Shown here one piece after another: positions 22,767 to 34,887 of a DNA stretch of 64,000 bases. The position numbers were made by a program, and so were the translations under genes. The stretch is from the NCBI RefSeq assembly GCF_000004195.4, contig NC_030678.2, positions 93,888,904 through 93,952,903 on the forward strand, given 5' to 3'. Below the pieces are notes generated by a model, which was not told where the DNA came from, did no database searches, and worked only from the letters and a program-made list of their open reading frames with translations. Every line of letters starts with the position of its first letter. Positions within the stretch are counted from its first letter, which is position 1. Origin of the DNA: Xenopus tropicalis (taxonomy: Eukaryota > Chordata > Amphibia > Anura > Pipidae).

Positions 22767-25700
22767 CCAAAAATTATGTTCAGTTTAAGACCTTTTCATT
22801 GAACTCAAGGGACTATACAGCCCCATTAAACAATATGCAACCTTTTTCCATGAAATAGCCATTTATCCAATTGATCCAGTTTTGAGCTAGAGCAAAGCCA
22901 GGCCAACACAGGAGGTGTACCCAAGGCAAGCCCCCATTCCCCCCCTACTGCTACTGCCACTCAGCATCTTTCCCCTCAAAATTAAGTGCAGGGCCAGAGT
23001 TAGAAGTAACTGAGCTACATGCCTAGGTAGCAATCCCCCCCCCCCCTTCACTGTGACACCCTAGAGTTATTTTCACAAGAACTGAAGGGGCTGTATTTAT
23101 CAAAATGTAAAAAGGAATAATAATAAAAAGACATTTTTATTAAATATATCATTGTGGGCAGTTATTCCCCTACCTTTATTTTGTGTGAAATGTGTTTCTT
23201 TCTTTTTTTTGTTTGCTGAAATGTGTTTGACTTTTGTACAAGAGAATTGTTACACGTGTTGAATAGTCTGTAGAAATGTCTGCCTGCATGGTCGGTTGAA
23301 CTTAGTAAAACTGAATTAAGAGTAACTCTGTGAAAATCTACACCAGTGAGATGGGTAAAACATCATCTAGGGAGACCAGAATCAATGCCGGGCCAGCACA
23401 GGCTGCACCACAGTCTGCACCAGTAAAAGTAATGACTGTAGTGAATTTGTCTGCCCATCTTACCGGTCCTTAGCCAGCAAGAGTCATTTTCACTTACAGT
23501 GTAGTAAAGGCATTGTTTTTCCACAAGCAATATGGCTTTTCCAGCAGTATCTAGATGGCTGCTGCATTGACCTTAAAGCAGTGAACGTGGCATCGTAATT
23601 AGAGGCACCAAAGGGTGGGTCAGCAAGTATGCCTGCCCTGTGCTGTATTTGCAAGAGTTTATGCAAGGAGCTACAAGGAGATAATAAATCACTACAAAAA
23701 GTAAGATAGAGCACATTTATGGTGATCACACTGTGCTACCTTAATAAAGATGCCCTGAATCTCTCCCAACTAGTTTTGCACAAAGAGTAAAATAGGCTTA
23801 GGGATAGAGTGCCCAAAAGGTGGATCATGATATATGAGTAGATCTTAAGCAAAAAATTAGTCGATTGCAGCAGCTCAGCATTGTCCATAAATGGCTACAT
23901 TAAACCAATCTACAAGTACATCCTATAATTCTTAATTTACATTGGCTGCAGAAGTGGATGTTGATTTTTAACCAACACACTCCATGTTTCTTCTTTATGT
24001 AATGTTATAATATACATGTTCCATAGCAGTGGTAAATCCTGACACAATAAAATCACTAGAAGTATACATTTTTGCAAAAAAGTATCGGTACCCATTGGTT
24101 AAAAGATATAGATATTTTATATCTGCCCACGTTACAAGGATTAATTTTGTATTGTTTGTATTATCTCAGAAGAAAGGTTGCCCTGTGCCACTGTGTTTAA
24201 GGACCATGGTATGCTGAGTGTTTTATAGCTGCGGCACTCATCCACAGAATTGGATATCTCAAACAAAACATAAACAATCCCTCAGCAGCACAGCAACATA
24301 AATTACACACAAACAAGGCTGTCTCTTTATCTGTAAATCTGCAATGAATCCTTTCTCAAGGACAATTTGAGTTCCATTACACGTGAAATAGGATGAAATT
24401 GCTTACCCTCTGTTCTGGTGCAGGTTTTGCTACCAATTGTTTAAGGGCTTTTTGAGTCACAGGTAGTCATGGCAACTGATAACCCTATAGCTCTGTAATA
24501 TCTTGATTTGTCCCTGAGCCATTCTAGGCCTTGATTTTCACTTAATATAGATAAATAAAAGCTTGCATGTATATCAATTGAGTTTTAATAGCCATTCAAG
24601 TAGCAGACAACCTAAAAAAAAGACTGTAAATGCATATGCAGAACAAGGACACAGAAATAATATGAGATTTAATTTTATTGTTTAACCGTCCAATTGTCCT
24701 TTGTTAAAAAAAAACATTTACTATAAAACAATCATTCATGGTTTAAAGTAGTTTAGAATCATTAACTTTATTTGCTTTTAATTTGTGGGCAATTTACTTA
24801 GGATTGTGGTTAGTTTGCCAAGGCAGCTGTTAAACAATAATACAATATCCTAGAGGCGTCTGTGTTGAAGATATACACGGCCTGAGGCACTGGCTTGAGT
24901 ACCACAAGAAAGTCTGCAATGGGTCCGGCTAAAGCTGACCATAAATCGAAGCGATTAGGAACTAATCAGAGCAATTAGTCGCCATGACTTTTACAAAACT
25001 TGGTCGCAGCCACTAATTGCAGCAATTTAGATGCCATACATTGACATACAATGCGGCGTGCCAATTAGTTGTTGCGACTTTTTTAAAAAGTTGTGGCGAC
25101 TAATTGCCCTGTGTGTCTTCACCCTTGAAGCATATCTTTCCCCTGAAAGCCCACCTAAGATGGGCAATATCAGGCTAATTGCAACAACAGGAATATGAGC
25201 CATTAGATTAGATCAATGAACTGATGCAGTCCTTGAGCCAGAAATTCAAACCTGAATAGGTTTCGGTCAGATATTGGTTGGGTAAACCTGTAGGAGGGCC
25301 CTATACGCAGGCAGATAAGCTGCCAAAACCGTGGCCCAAATTGCCACCTTTAATCTACTAGTGATTGGCCACCTTTACCCGTATACTGATGAATTTGTGT
25401 CAGCTTTACTTCTCTTTTCCTCTAAACCTTACTCTTGTTTGGGCCAATTTTGCATAGTAGTCAAGGCTAAAGTAAAATGTTTGACTTTCAGTCCTTAGTT
25501 ATATGATATATCTGACCATATTACTGCACCAAAGACAGAAGGAAACCTCAAAATACCCCATAAAATCCATAGGAACATGTCAGTATTACTAAAGAGTTGC
25601 AGCACAAATCAGAGCCAACATCGCTAAAGGTTCCTCTGCAGTCACATCAGTCACAATTGGCTAGAGGGAGCACAGTCCTTCCACATGCTGGAGTATTGTT

Positions 25701-27044
25701 TTCTTTTGTAATTAGCTTGTAAAGGTATTGTGCCCAGTCAGGGTAAGATTGGGCTGTGCTGGGCCCACCGGGGCTGCCACCCTAGGGGCTCCCGCCACCC
25801 GTACACACCTGCCCCTCCGTCCAAGCGTGCATATCTGATACTTACCTAGGAGCGATTGGAGAGGGAGGTCAGCAGGGGAAAGGCAGGTGGGGATCGGTTC
25901 TGGGTTGGTGGGGCATACAAGGACTGGGGCCCAACAGTAAGAGCACAAAAAGGTAAGTACTACTAACGAAAACAGAGAAAGATGGAAATAACTCTAAAAT
26001 GACTTCTAAATATTAATTAAAAAAAAACCCAAAAGACAAAAATAATAGCAAAAAATTGTTTTGAATATTAATTTACAATCTGTACTGAGTTTTTGCTACC
26101 AATAGATGGCACCCTTGTTCCCTTTCTCATAAGCTTCCTCAACACTCTTTTAACACAGCATCTGCAATTCTGCATTTCGTTTTTCAGCCAGATAGAGAAT
26201 GTGCCATATTATTTGACCCCAATATTTCAAAATGAAAAGATCTCTTTTCCCTCATGTCTTTTCAGTGCCGCAGTGCTCCTCTATTAGAGCCAAAAAAACA
26301 CCAAATTGATATGAACCAAATACCTAAACATTTATCTTTTGGAATATAGTGACAAACACAAGTTTAGAAAAACATAAATACTAGTGCAGGAAAGTGCTCA
26401 TGAAATGTAGTTTAGGATGAGGGATTTTACTGCAGTTCACCACCCTGCTTCAGCCAAATAATATAATTTGTGTGTGTAGCAGTGTCCAGCTTTTCTTTCC
26501 CTGTATGGTTAGATATTATGAGAAGAGGACATTTGTTGGGGTGAGAGCATTTGCAAGGTTGATTGGTTCCTAAGTGGTTTATTTATAAGTGATCTAGAGG
26601 AGTTTAACAAGCAGTTTGACAAGGAGAGCCACTACAAAGGGCCCTGTATATTTAATTCAGCGTCTGTTTAATTAAGAACTGTTAACCTGCCTGTAAGTTT
26701 TTTGGACTGTGGAATCATCCATAGGAGCCCTGTGAAAACACAGGATGAAAATACAAACTCCACACAATTAGTGCTCTGGTACAAATCAAATACAAGGTTG
26801 GTTGTAGCCTATGAACATGAAACATCTTAGGTTTCATATGTCCTAATAAAGTTATTATTTTTTTTATCCTGAAAACTATGTCACTACTGCCTGGCATTGT
26901 TCTCACATTTTAGATATTTTGTAGGGTATTACCCATAGCTCATAGACTGTGGGGTAAGCTGTGAGACAATCCATATTTACTGCCATTTGGGCTTTCTAGT
27001 ATTTAATTTTTCTTTCAATTTTTTACTTCAAAGCAGAGGGAGAA
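22767..27044. other. intergenic, repeat-rich, no gene recognised
   Basis: No exon found. A MITE-like block with converging gcgattag/ctaattgc motifs lies at about 24930-25125, ending gtgtgtcttcacccttgaag. A second diverged repeat spans about 25130-25345. A GC-rich repeat occupies about 25735-25945 (gggcccaccggggctgccac). Confidence 0.45.
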
Positions 27045-27687
27045 TCAGTAAGTAGGGATGTAGCGAACCTAAAAAAAAATGTTCGCGAACCCGTTGTTTA
27101 AAGGGTGCCACGACCTGGACAGTGGCATGCAGGAGGGGCATCAAGGGCAAAAATTTACGTTGTTGACACAGCGTTGCGTTTTGTGCTGTTAAGGGGAGAA
27201 AACACACTACATTCCTAAACTTATGTAATAAACTGCTTTAAAAAGTCCGGCATCTACATTCCAATCAAGTCGTGTAAAGGTTACGGCCGGTTCACACGCA
27301 AAGACAAAACGCCGCGTTTACTGCAATGAAAAAAAACGCAAAAAGCTTTAATGATACTGTCAAGTGTGCGAATATTAGTTTTTACTAGTTGCTTGTCACC
27401 TCCAGGACGTTCGTCCCGTCGGTGGGAATATTTCTGTAGTGGTGTGTTTAGCAGTCACCGTGCTTGTGCGCACGTGCATGGTCAGGCAGAGGTAATTCAA
27501 TGTACAGTAACGTGAACCAAAAAACACTGATTCTGCAGTGTGGGCCCAGGTTTGTCCTACCTTTTCGATCACCTGTGGTGACCATAAAAGATACGATTTT
27601 GCCGCCGTTGCAGAACCCTGAAAAATCAGGAATGTGTACATTCCTAAAAAATTATGGTTTTTTTGTTGCAGCCACTGAAGCACAGAG

Positions 27688-29593
27688 GACAGAAAAAATA
27701 TGTTAGATAGATGGTATCATAACCAATCCTGAGGCAGAACCTTTAAAAAATCGAAGATAGCGTACCAAGCACAGAAGACAGAAAAAATATCTTAGATAGA
27801 TGGTATCATAACCATGCCCCAGGCAAACCCTTTCAAAGAACTAAGATAGGGTGACAACAAGCACAGAAGACATTAAAAACATCAAAGCTAGATGGTATAA
27901 TAACCATGCCCCAGCCAAACCCTTTCAAAGAACTCAGATAGGGTGACAAGCACAGAAGACATTAAAAACATCAAAGCTAGATGGTATAATAACCATGCCC
28001 CAGCCAAACCCTTTCAAAGAACTCAGATAGGGTGACAACAAGCACAGAAGACATTAAAAACATCAAAGCTAGATGGTATCATAACCATGCCCCAGCCAAA
28101 CCCTTTCAAAGAACTAAGATAGGGTGACAACAAGCACAGAAGACATTAAAAACATCAAAGCTAGATGGTATAATAACCATGCCCCAGCCAAACCCTTTCA
28201 AAGAACTCAGATAGGGTGACAACAAGCACAGAAGACATTAAAAACATCAAAGCTAGATGGTATAATAACCATGCCCCAGCCAAACCCTTTCAAAGAACTC
28301 AGATAGGGTGACAACAAGCACAGAAGACATTAAAAACATCAAAGCTAGATGGTATAATAACCATGCCCCAGCCAAACCCTTTCAAAGAACTCAGATAGGG
28401 TGACAAGCACAGAAGACATTAAAAACATCAAAGCTAGATGGTATAATAACCATGCCCCAGCCAAACCCTTTCAAAGAACTCAGATAGGGTGACAACAAGC
28501 ACAGAAGACATTAAAAACATCAAAGCTAGATGGTATCATAACCATGCCCCAGCCAAACCCTTTCAAAGAACTCAGATAGGGTGACAAGCACAGAAGACAT
28601 TAAAAACATCAAAGCTAGATGGTATAATAACCATGCCCCAGCCAAACCCTTTCAAAGAACTCAGATAGGGTGACAAGCACAGAAGACATTAAACACATCA
28701 AAGCTAGATGGTATAATAACCATGCCCCAGCCAAACCCTTTCAAAGAACTCAGATAGGGTGACAACAAGCACAGAAGACATTAAAAACATCAAAGCTAGA
28801 TGGTATCATAACCATGCCCCAGCCAAACCCTTTCAAAGAACTAAGATAGGGTGACAACAAGCACAGAAGACATTAAAAACATCAAAGCTAGATGGTATAA
28901 TAACCATGCCCCAGCCAAACCCTTTCAAAGAACTCAGATAGGGTGACAACAAGCACAGAAGACATTAAAAACATCAAAGCTAGATGGTATAATAACCATG
29001 CCCCAGCCAAACCCTTTCAAAGAACTAAGATAGGGTGACAACAAGCACAGAAGACATTAAAAACATCAAAGCTAGATGGTATAATAACCATGCCCCAGCC
29101 AAACCCTTTCAAAGAACTCAGATAGGGTGACAAGCACAGAAGACATTAAAAACATCAAAGCTAGATGGTATAATAACCATGCCCCAGCCAAACCCTTTCA
29201 AAGAACTCAGATAGGGTGACAACAAGCACAGAAGACATTAAAAACATCAAAGCTAGATGGTATCATAACCATGCCCCAGCCAAACCCTTTCAAAGAACTC
29301 AGATAGGGTGACAAGCACAGAAGACATTAAAAACATCAAAGCTAGATGGTATAATAACCATGCCCCAGCCAAACCCTTTCAAAGAACTCAGATAGGGTGA
29401 CAAGCACAGAAGACATTAAACACATCAAAGCTAGATGGTATAATAACCATGCCCCAGCCAAACCCTTTCAAAGAACTCAGATAGGGTGACAACAAGCACA
29501 GAAGACATTAAAAACATCAAAGCTAGATGGTATCATAACCATGCCCCAGCCAAACCCTTTCAAAGAACTCAGATAGGGTGACAAGCACAGAAG
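27688..29593. repeat. 89/92-bp minisatellite, 21 units, with higher-order structure
   Basis: Tandem units read from gacatt to gacatt, each gacattaaaaacatcaaagc, then tagatggtat(a/c)ataacc and atgccccagccaaaccct to agatagggtgaca. Unit lengths are 92 or 89 bp, differing by one aca triplet. The first two units (27688 and 27777) are diverged; the next 19 are nearly identical. Four marker variants (tata/tatc, ctcag/ctaag, aaaaac/aaacac, 92/89 bp) show that units 28050-28776 and 28777-29503 are two copies of one 8-unit, 727-bp block. It lies between the transposase stop and the left end of the hAT element. Not a CRISPR: there are no unique spacers. Confidence 0.93.
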
Positions 29594-29756
29594 AGTAGAA
29601 GAGAGAAAAATTCAGGATTTACCTGTCCAAAAAGTTTGGCTTACAATTAAGCCAGTAGGATTTGCACCCTAGTTTGTACGGTGGTGGAGGAGGACGCTAA
29701 AGGACAGCTGTGTGTGGTGTCAAGCGGCGTGCAGAGAAGGACAGCTGCATGGGCAG

Positions 29757-32700
29757 TCAGAACAAGTCTTCCGGCGTGCAGTAACCCTCCGAGATCCATG
29801 CCTCATTCATTTTAATAAAGGTCAGGTAATCAACACTTTTGTGACCTAGGCGAGTTCTCTTCTCAGTTACAATCCCTCCTGCTGCACTAAAGGTCCTTTC
29901 TGAGAGGACACTTGAGGCAGGGCAAGACAACAGATTTATGGCAAATTGTGACAGCTCTGGCCACAGATCAAGCCTGCGCACCCAGTAGTCCAGGGGTTCA
30001 TCGCTCCTCAGAGTGTCAATATCTGCAGTTAATGCCAGGTAGTCCGCTACCTGCCGGTCGAGGCGTTCTCTGAGGGTGGATCCAGAAGGGTCCTGGCGCT
30101 GCCTTGGACTGAAAAAAACTTTGCATGTCTGACGTTACAGAGTGGCCAAAGTGCATTGTCCTTGCAGGTGTGCTCGTGGGAGGATTACCGGCACCTCTGC
30201 CCCTGGAATGTGGAGTGACATCACCCTTAAAAGAATTGTACAACATGTTTTGCAGGCTGGTTTGGAAATGCAGCATCCTTTCGGACTTGTGGTACGTTGG
30301 TAACATTTCTGCCACTTTATGCTTGTAACGAGGGTCTAGTAGCGTTGCCACCCAGTACAGGTCCTTCTCCTTAAGCCTCTTGATACGGGGGTCCTTCAAC
30401 AGGCATGACAGCATGAAAGACCCCATTCTCACAAGGTTGGATGCAGAGGTATCCATCTCCCCTTCCTCGTTATCAAGGACTACGTCCTCATCCACCACCG
30501 TCTCCTCCCCCCAGCCACGTACAAGACCAGGGCTCCACAAAAGGTGACCACAAGCCCCCTGGGAAGCCTGCTCCTGTTGGTCTTCTGCCTCCACAAAGCC
30601 ACCTTCCTCCTCTGACTCCGCTTCTGACACCTCTCCCTGCGTTGCAGCAGGTGCCTGGGAACGTTCTGGTGATTCCGCCCAGAAATCAGGCTCTTGGTCA
30701 CGCTGGTCTACAGCGTCATCTGTCACTCGTTGCACGGCACGCTCAAGAAAAAAAGCAAAGGGTATTAGGTCGCTGATGGTGCCTTCAGTGCGACTAACCA
30801 TATTTGTGACCTCGTCAAAAGGGCGCATCAGCCTGCAGGCGTCGCGCATAAGCACCCAGTAACGGGGGAAAAAAATCCCCAGCTCTGCAGATCCAGTCCT
30901 ACCACCCAGTTCAAATAGGTATTCATTGATGGCTCTTTGTTGTTGCAGCAGACGTTCAAACATCATTAGCGTGGAATTCCAGCGAGTCTGGCTGTCGCAA
31001 ATTAAACGCCTGACTGGCAAGTTGTGCCGCCGCTGAATGTCAGCAAGGCGTGCCATGGCTGTGTAGGAATGTCTGAAATGGCCAGACACCTTCCTGGACT
31101 GCCTGAGAATGTCCTGCAATCCTGGGTACTTCGAGACAAACCGTTGGACTATCAAATTTAAAACGTGCCATGCAGGGCACATGTGTTAAATTGCCCAGTC
31201 TCAGTGCTGCCAACAGATTGCTTCCGTTGTCACACACCACTTTTCCAATTTTCAGTTGGTGTGGGGTCAGCCACCGATCGGCCTGTGAGTGCAGAGATGA
31301 CAGGAGTACAGATCCGGTATGGTTTCTACTTTCCAGGCACGTCATGCCCAAGACAGCATGACAACGGCGTACCTGGCACGTCGAATAGCCTATGTGGAGC
31401 TGGGGGTGCACAGGTGTGGAGGAGGACACAGCAGCAGAGGAGGAAGAAGCCGAGGAAGAAGCCAAGTTAGAAGACGACTTAGAAGACGACTTAGAAGACG
31501 ACTTAGAAGACGAGTTAGAGAGCAAAGGAGGAGTAGAGGTGGTGGCAGACCCGCATGCAACCCGTGGCGGTGACACCAACTCCACTGTTGTTGAACCACG
31601 CATTCCCTGCTTCCCAGCCATCACCAGGTTCACCCAGTGGGCAGTGTAGGTGACATACCTGCCCTGACCATGCTTGGAGGACCATGTGTCAGTAGTCATA
31701 TGGACCTTTGCCCCAACACTAAATGACAGAGATGCGGTGATTTGGCTCTGCACATGCTGGTACAGGTGTGGTATTCCCTTCTGTGAAAAAAAATTGCGGC
31801 TGGGTACCTTCCACTGCGGTGTCCCAATTGCTACAAATTGGTGGAAAGCCTCAGAGTCCACCAGCTGGTATGGTAAAAGCTGGCGGGCTAAGAGTGCAGA
31901 CAATCCAGCTGTCAGACGCCGGGCAAGGGGATGACTCGGAGGCATTGGTTTCATACGCTCAAACATGGCCCTCACAGAAACTTGGCTGGGGGCAGATGAG
32001 CAGGAACTGGAAGGGGGAGTGGAGGGTGGTTGAGACGGGTCAAGGACAGCAGAGGTAGAGCAGTAAGATGCTGGAGCAGAAGGAGGGTGGCTTAGCGTTT
32101 GGCTGCTGCCTTTGAGGTGTTGCTCCCATAGTGCTTTGTGTTTGGCGTTCATGTGCCTTCGCATAGCAGTTGTACCTAAGTGGGTGTTGGGCTTCCCAAG
32201 ACTCAGTTTCTGACTGCACTCATTGCAAATTACACAGGCACACACATTAAAAAAATGCCACACTGCTGAGCCTTTTGATGTGGGCTTTCTAGCAGTAACA
32301 GTAGAAGTTGGCGGGTGCGTTGGCTGGCTGACCACAGGTGCCGATTCATGTTGTTGCCCTACTGTTCCCTGGGAGCTGTCCCTGCTTCTTCTAAGTCTTA
32401 ATCTCCTCCTGCCTCTCTGACTCTCCGTCTCTCCATCTGAACTATCCTCCTCTTGCTCTCTTCTTGTGGGCACCCACAAAATATCACTCTCCTCATCATC
32501 ATTCTCCTCAGATGCATCAATTTCTTCTGACAGCTCACAGAAGACAGCAGCAGCGGGGACCTCATCACACCTTATGTCCATCTCTGTTGTGTTGCCTGCC
32601 TGAATTATGATATCTGGTGTAACGTCCGCATCTCCTTCATCTTCTTCTGGCAATAATGGTTGCGCATCACTCAGTTCAACAAACTCATGAGTAAATAACT

Positions 32701-32965
32701 CCTCTGACTCCAGTGAAGAAGGGGCGGCGGTGGTGGAGGAAGTGGTACGTGGGGTGCCCATAGCAGAGGAGGATGAGGATGTTGTGGCAAAGTTAGAAAC
32801 AGTAGAGGATGGGGTGTGCTGTGTAAGCCAGTCAACTACCTCTTCAGCATTTTGGGAGTTCAGGGTAAGTGCCTTCGGAAAACTGGGCAATTTCCTAGGG
32901 CCACAGGATATCATAGCAGCACGGCCCCTAGTGCCTCTGCGTGGTGGCCTGCCTTTGCCTGGCAT
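29757..32965 (-). pseudogene. hAT transposase with N-terminal BED zinc finger, two frameshifts
   Basis: Three minus-strand frames make one protein of roughly 1,060 codons. The first (32965 to 31040) starts MPGKGRPPRRGTRGR and has an acidic, Ser-rich N-terminus and a BED finger at about residues 232-283 (C247, C250, H271, H276). It goes on to the catalytic-core segment HMTTDTWSSKHGQGRY (Asp426) and VVCDNGSNLLAAL (Asp579), plus a Ser/Lys repeat from about residue 500. It leaves frame near 31160-31168, in the CxAHxLNL-type motif. The second frame (to about 30115) has LICDSQTRWNSTLMM and LDPRYKHK. A second shift lies in a seven-base A run at 30112-30118. The third frame carries the dimerisation domain, with LLSCPASSVLSERTFSAAGG, TRLGHKSV and stop at 29757. 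The product would cut and paste the element; this copy is probably inactive unless the shifts are assembly errors. Confidence 0.9.
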
Positions 32966-33005
32966 TTTTTTTATTTTTACAAAACAACAACAACTTGGGT
33001 GATGT

Positions 33006-34200
33006 TTCTGGACACGGAATTATTGTAATTTAGACAGATTGTGAAAAAGCTCACACAGCTAGGTGGCACTTGGTTGCAGACACCGGGCAACAAGGCCTGC
33101 AAGGGCAACGTATACAGTAGTGGATACGGAATATATTATTGCTGGTGGAAAACCGTCACTCAGGTTGTGTTTCTGGACACGGAATTATTATTGTAATTTA
33201 GACAGATTGTGAAAAAGCTCACACAGCTAGGTGGCACTTGGTTGCAGACACCGGGCAACAAGGCCTGCAAGGGCAACGTATACAGTAGTGGATACGGAAT
33301 ATATTATTGCTGGTGGAAAACCGTCACTCAGGTTGTGTTTCTGGACACGGAATTATTAGTGTAATTTAGACAGATTGTGAAAAAGCTCACACAGCTAGGT
33401 GGCACTTGGTTGCAGACACCGGGCAACAAGGCCTGCAAGGGCAACGTATACAGTAGTGGATACGGAATATATTATTGCTGGTGGAAAACCGTCACTCAGG
33501 TTGTGTTTCTGGACATGGAATTATTATTGTAATTTAGACAGATTGTGAAAAAGCTCACACAGCTAGGTGGCACTTGGTTGCAGACACCGGGCAACAAGGC
33601 CTGCAAGGGCAATGTATACAGTAGTGGATACGGAATATATTATTGCTGGTGGAAAACCGTCACTCAGGTTGTGTTTCTGGACACGGAATTATTATTGTAA
33701 TTTAGACAGATTGTGAAAAAGCTCACACAGCTAGGTGGCACTTGGTTGCAGACACCGGGCAACAAGGCCTGCAAGGGCAACGTATACAGTAGTGGATACG
33801 GAATATATTATTGCTGGTGGAAAACCGTCACTCAGGTTGTGTTTCTGGACACGGAATTATTATTGTAATTTAGACAGATTGTGAAAAAGCTCACACAGCT
33901 AGGTGGCACTTGGTTGCAGACACCGGGCAACAAGGCCTGCAAGGGCAACGTATACAGTAGTGGATACGGAATATATTATTGCTGGTGGAAAACCGTCACT
34001 CAGGTTGTGTTTCTGGACACGGAATTATTAGTGTAATTTAGACAGATTGTGAAAAAGCTCACACAGCTAGGTGGCACTTGGTTGCAGACACCGGGCAACA
34101 AGGCCTGCAAGGGCAACGTATACAGTAGTGGATACGGAATATATTATTGCTGGTGGAAAACCGTCACTCAGGTTGTGTTTCTGGACACGGAATTATTATT
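33006..34200. repeat. 168-bp minisatellite, 7 copies plus a partial
   Basis: Units start at ttctggacacggaatta: 33006, 33171, 33339, 33507, 33675, 33843, 34011 and 34179 (partial). The first unit is 165 bp (lacks one tta), the rest 168 bp and almost identical, with rare changes such as gacatgg in the fourth and tattagtg in the third and seventh. Lies upstream of the transposase start, between it and the right end of the hAT element, where promoter or leader sequence would be expected. Confidence 0.95.
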
Positions 34201-34233
34201 GTTATTTAGACAAATTGTTATTTAGACAAAATA

Positions 34234-34590
34234 TACAGAGCAGTAGAAAGTAGATTACTAGCCAGAAAAACTACTTAAACTCTGCCTCAAAATAAATACA
34301 CAGCTCCTCAGTCCTCTCCCCACACAAATACAGAGCAGTAGAAAGTAGATTACTAGCCAGAAAAACTACTTAAACTCTGCCTCAAAATAAATACACAGCT
34401 CCTCAGTCCTCTCCCCACACAAATACAGAGCAGTAGAAAGTAGATTACTAGCCAGAAAAACTACTTAAACTCTGCCTCAAAATAAATACACAGCTCCTCA
34501 GTCCTCTCCCCACACAAATACAGAGCAGTAGAAAGTAGATTACTAGCCAGAAAAACTACTTAAACTCTCCCTCAAATCAATCACAGCTCT
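34234..34590. repeat. 95-bp minisatellite, about 3.8 copies
   Basis: Units start tacagagcagtagaaagtag at 34234, 34329, 34424 and 34519; the last diverges after about 50 bp (aaactctccctcaaatc). It directly follows the 168-bp array but has no similarity to it. Confidence 0.93.
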
Positions 34591-34887
34591 CTCCCTACAC
34601 TATCTCTTCAAGCACACACAGGCAGAATGTAAAATGGCTGCTGGGCTTCGGTTTATATATGGAAGGGAGTGGTCCAAGGGGGGGGGGGTGGCCCAGGAGG
34701 GAGAGCTGCCTGATTGGCTGCCATGTATCTGCTGGTTTGGGGTGAGAGGTCAAAATTTCGCGCCAGCTAAGGCGAACCCAAATGGCGAACATACGCCGAA
34801 AGTTCGCGAACTTCCGCGTTCGCGAACACCCGATGTTCGCGCGAATTAGTTCGCCGGCGAACAGTTCGCTACATCCCTATCGGTAAG

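Larger units (their letters stand above)
27053..34879 (-). mobile_element. 7.8-kb hAT DNA transposon
   Basis: The ends carry the 16-bp terminal inverted repeat tagggatgtagcgaac (27053-27068) and its complement (34864-34879), with no mismatch. The flanking 8-bp target duplication is tcagtaag (27045-27052) against tcggtaag (34880-34887), 7 of 8 identical, as made by hAT transposases. The element encodes on the minus strand a BED-finger hAT transposase (29757-32965), damaged by frameshifts. Non-coding space on both sides holds three unrelated minisatellite arrays. Clusters of ttcgcgaa-type palindromes sit just inside both termini. The near-perfect ends and long open frames suggest insertion recent relative to the surrounding MITE debris. 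I could not assign a named family. Confidence 0.93.

Noticed and set aside
27688..29593. Regular repeat array that could be mistaken for a CRISPR array
   Set aside because: The whole 89/92-bp period is repeated with no unique spacers, it lies in a vertebrate transposon and there are no cas genes. It is a minisatellite.
31319..31649. Acidic and Arg-rich plus-strand open frames (for example an EEEAEEEAKLEDDLEDDLED-type stretch)
   Set aside because: They are complementary shadows of the Ser/Lys repeat in the minus-strand transposase.
27053..34879. Reading the 27-35 kb block as a domesticated ZBED host gene
   Set aside because: Matching terminal repeats, an 8-bp target duplication, and frameshifts in the coding region fit a mobile element, not a conserved host gene.
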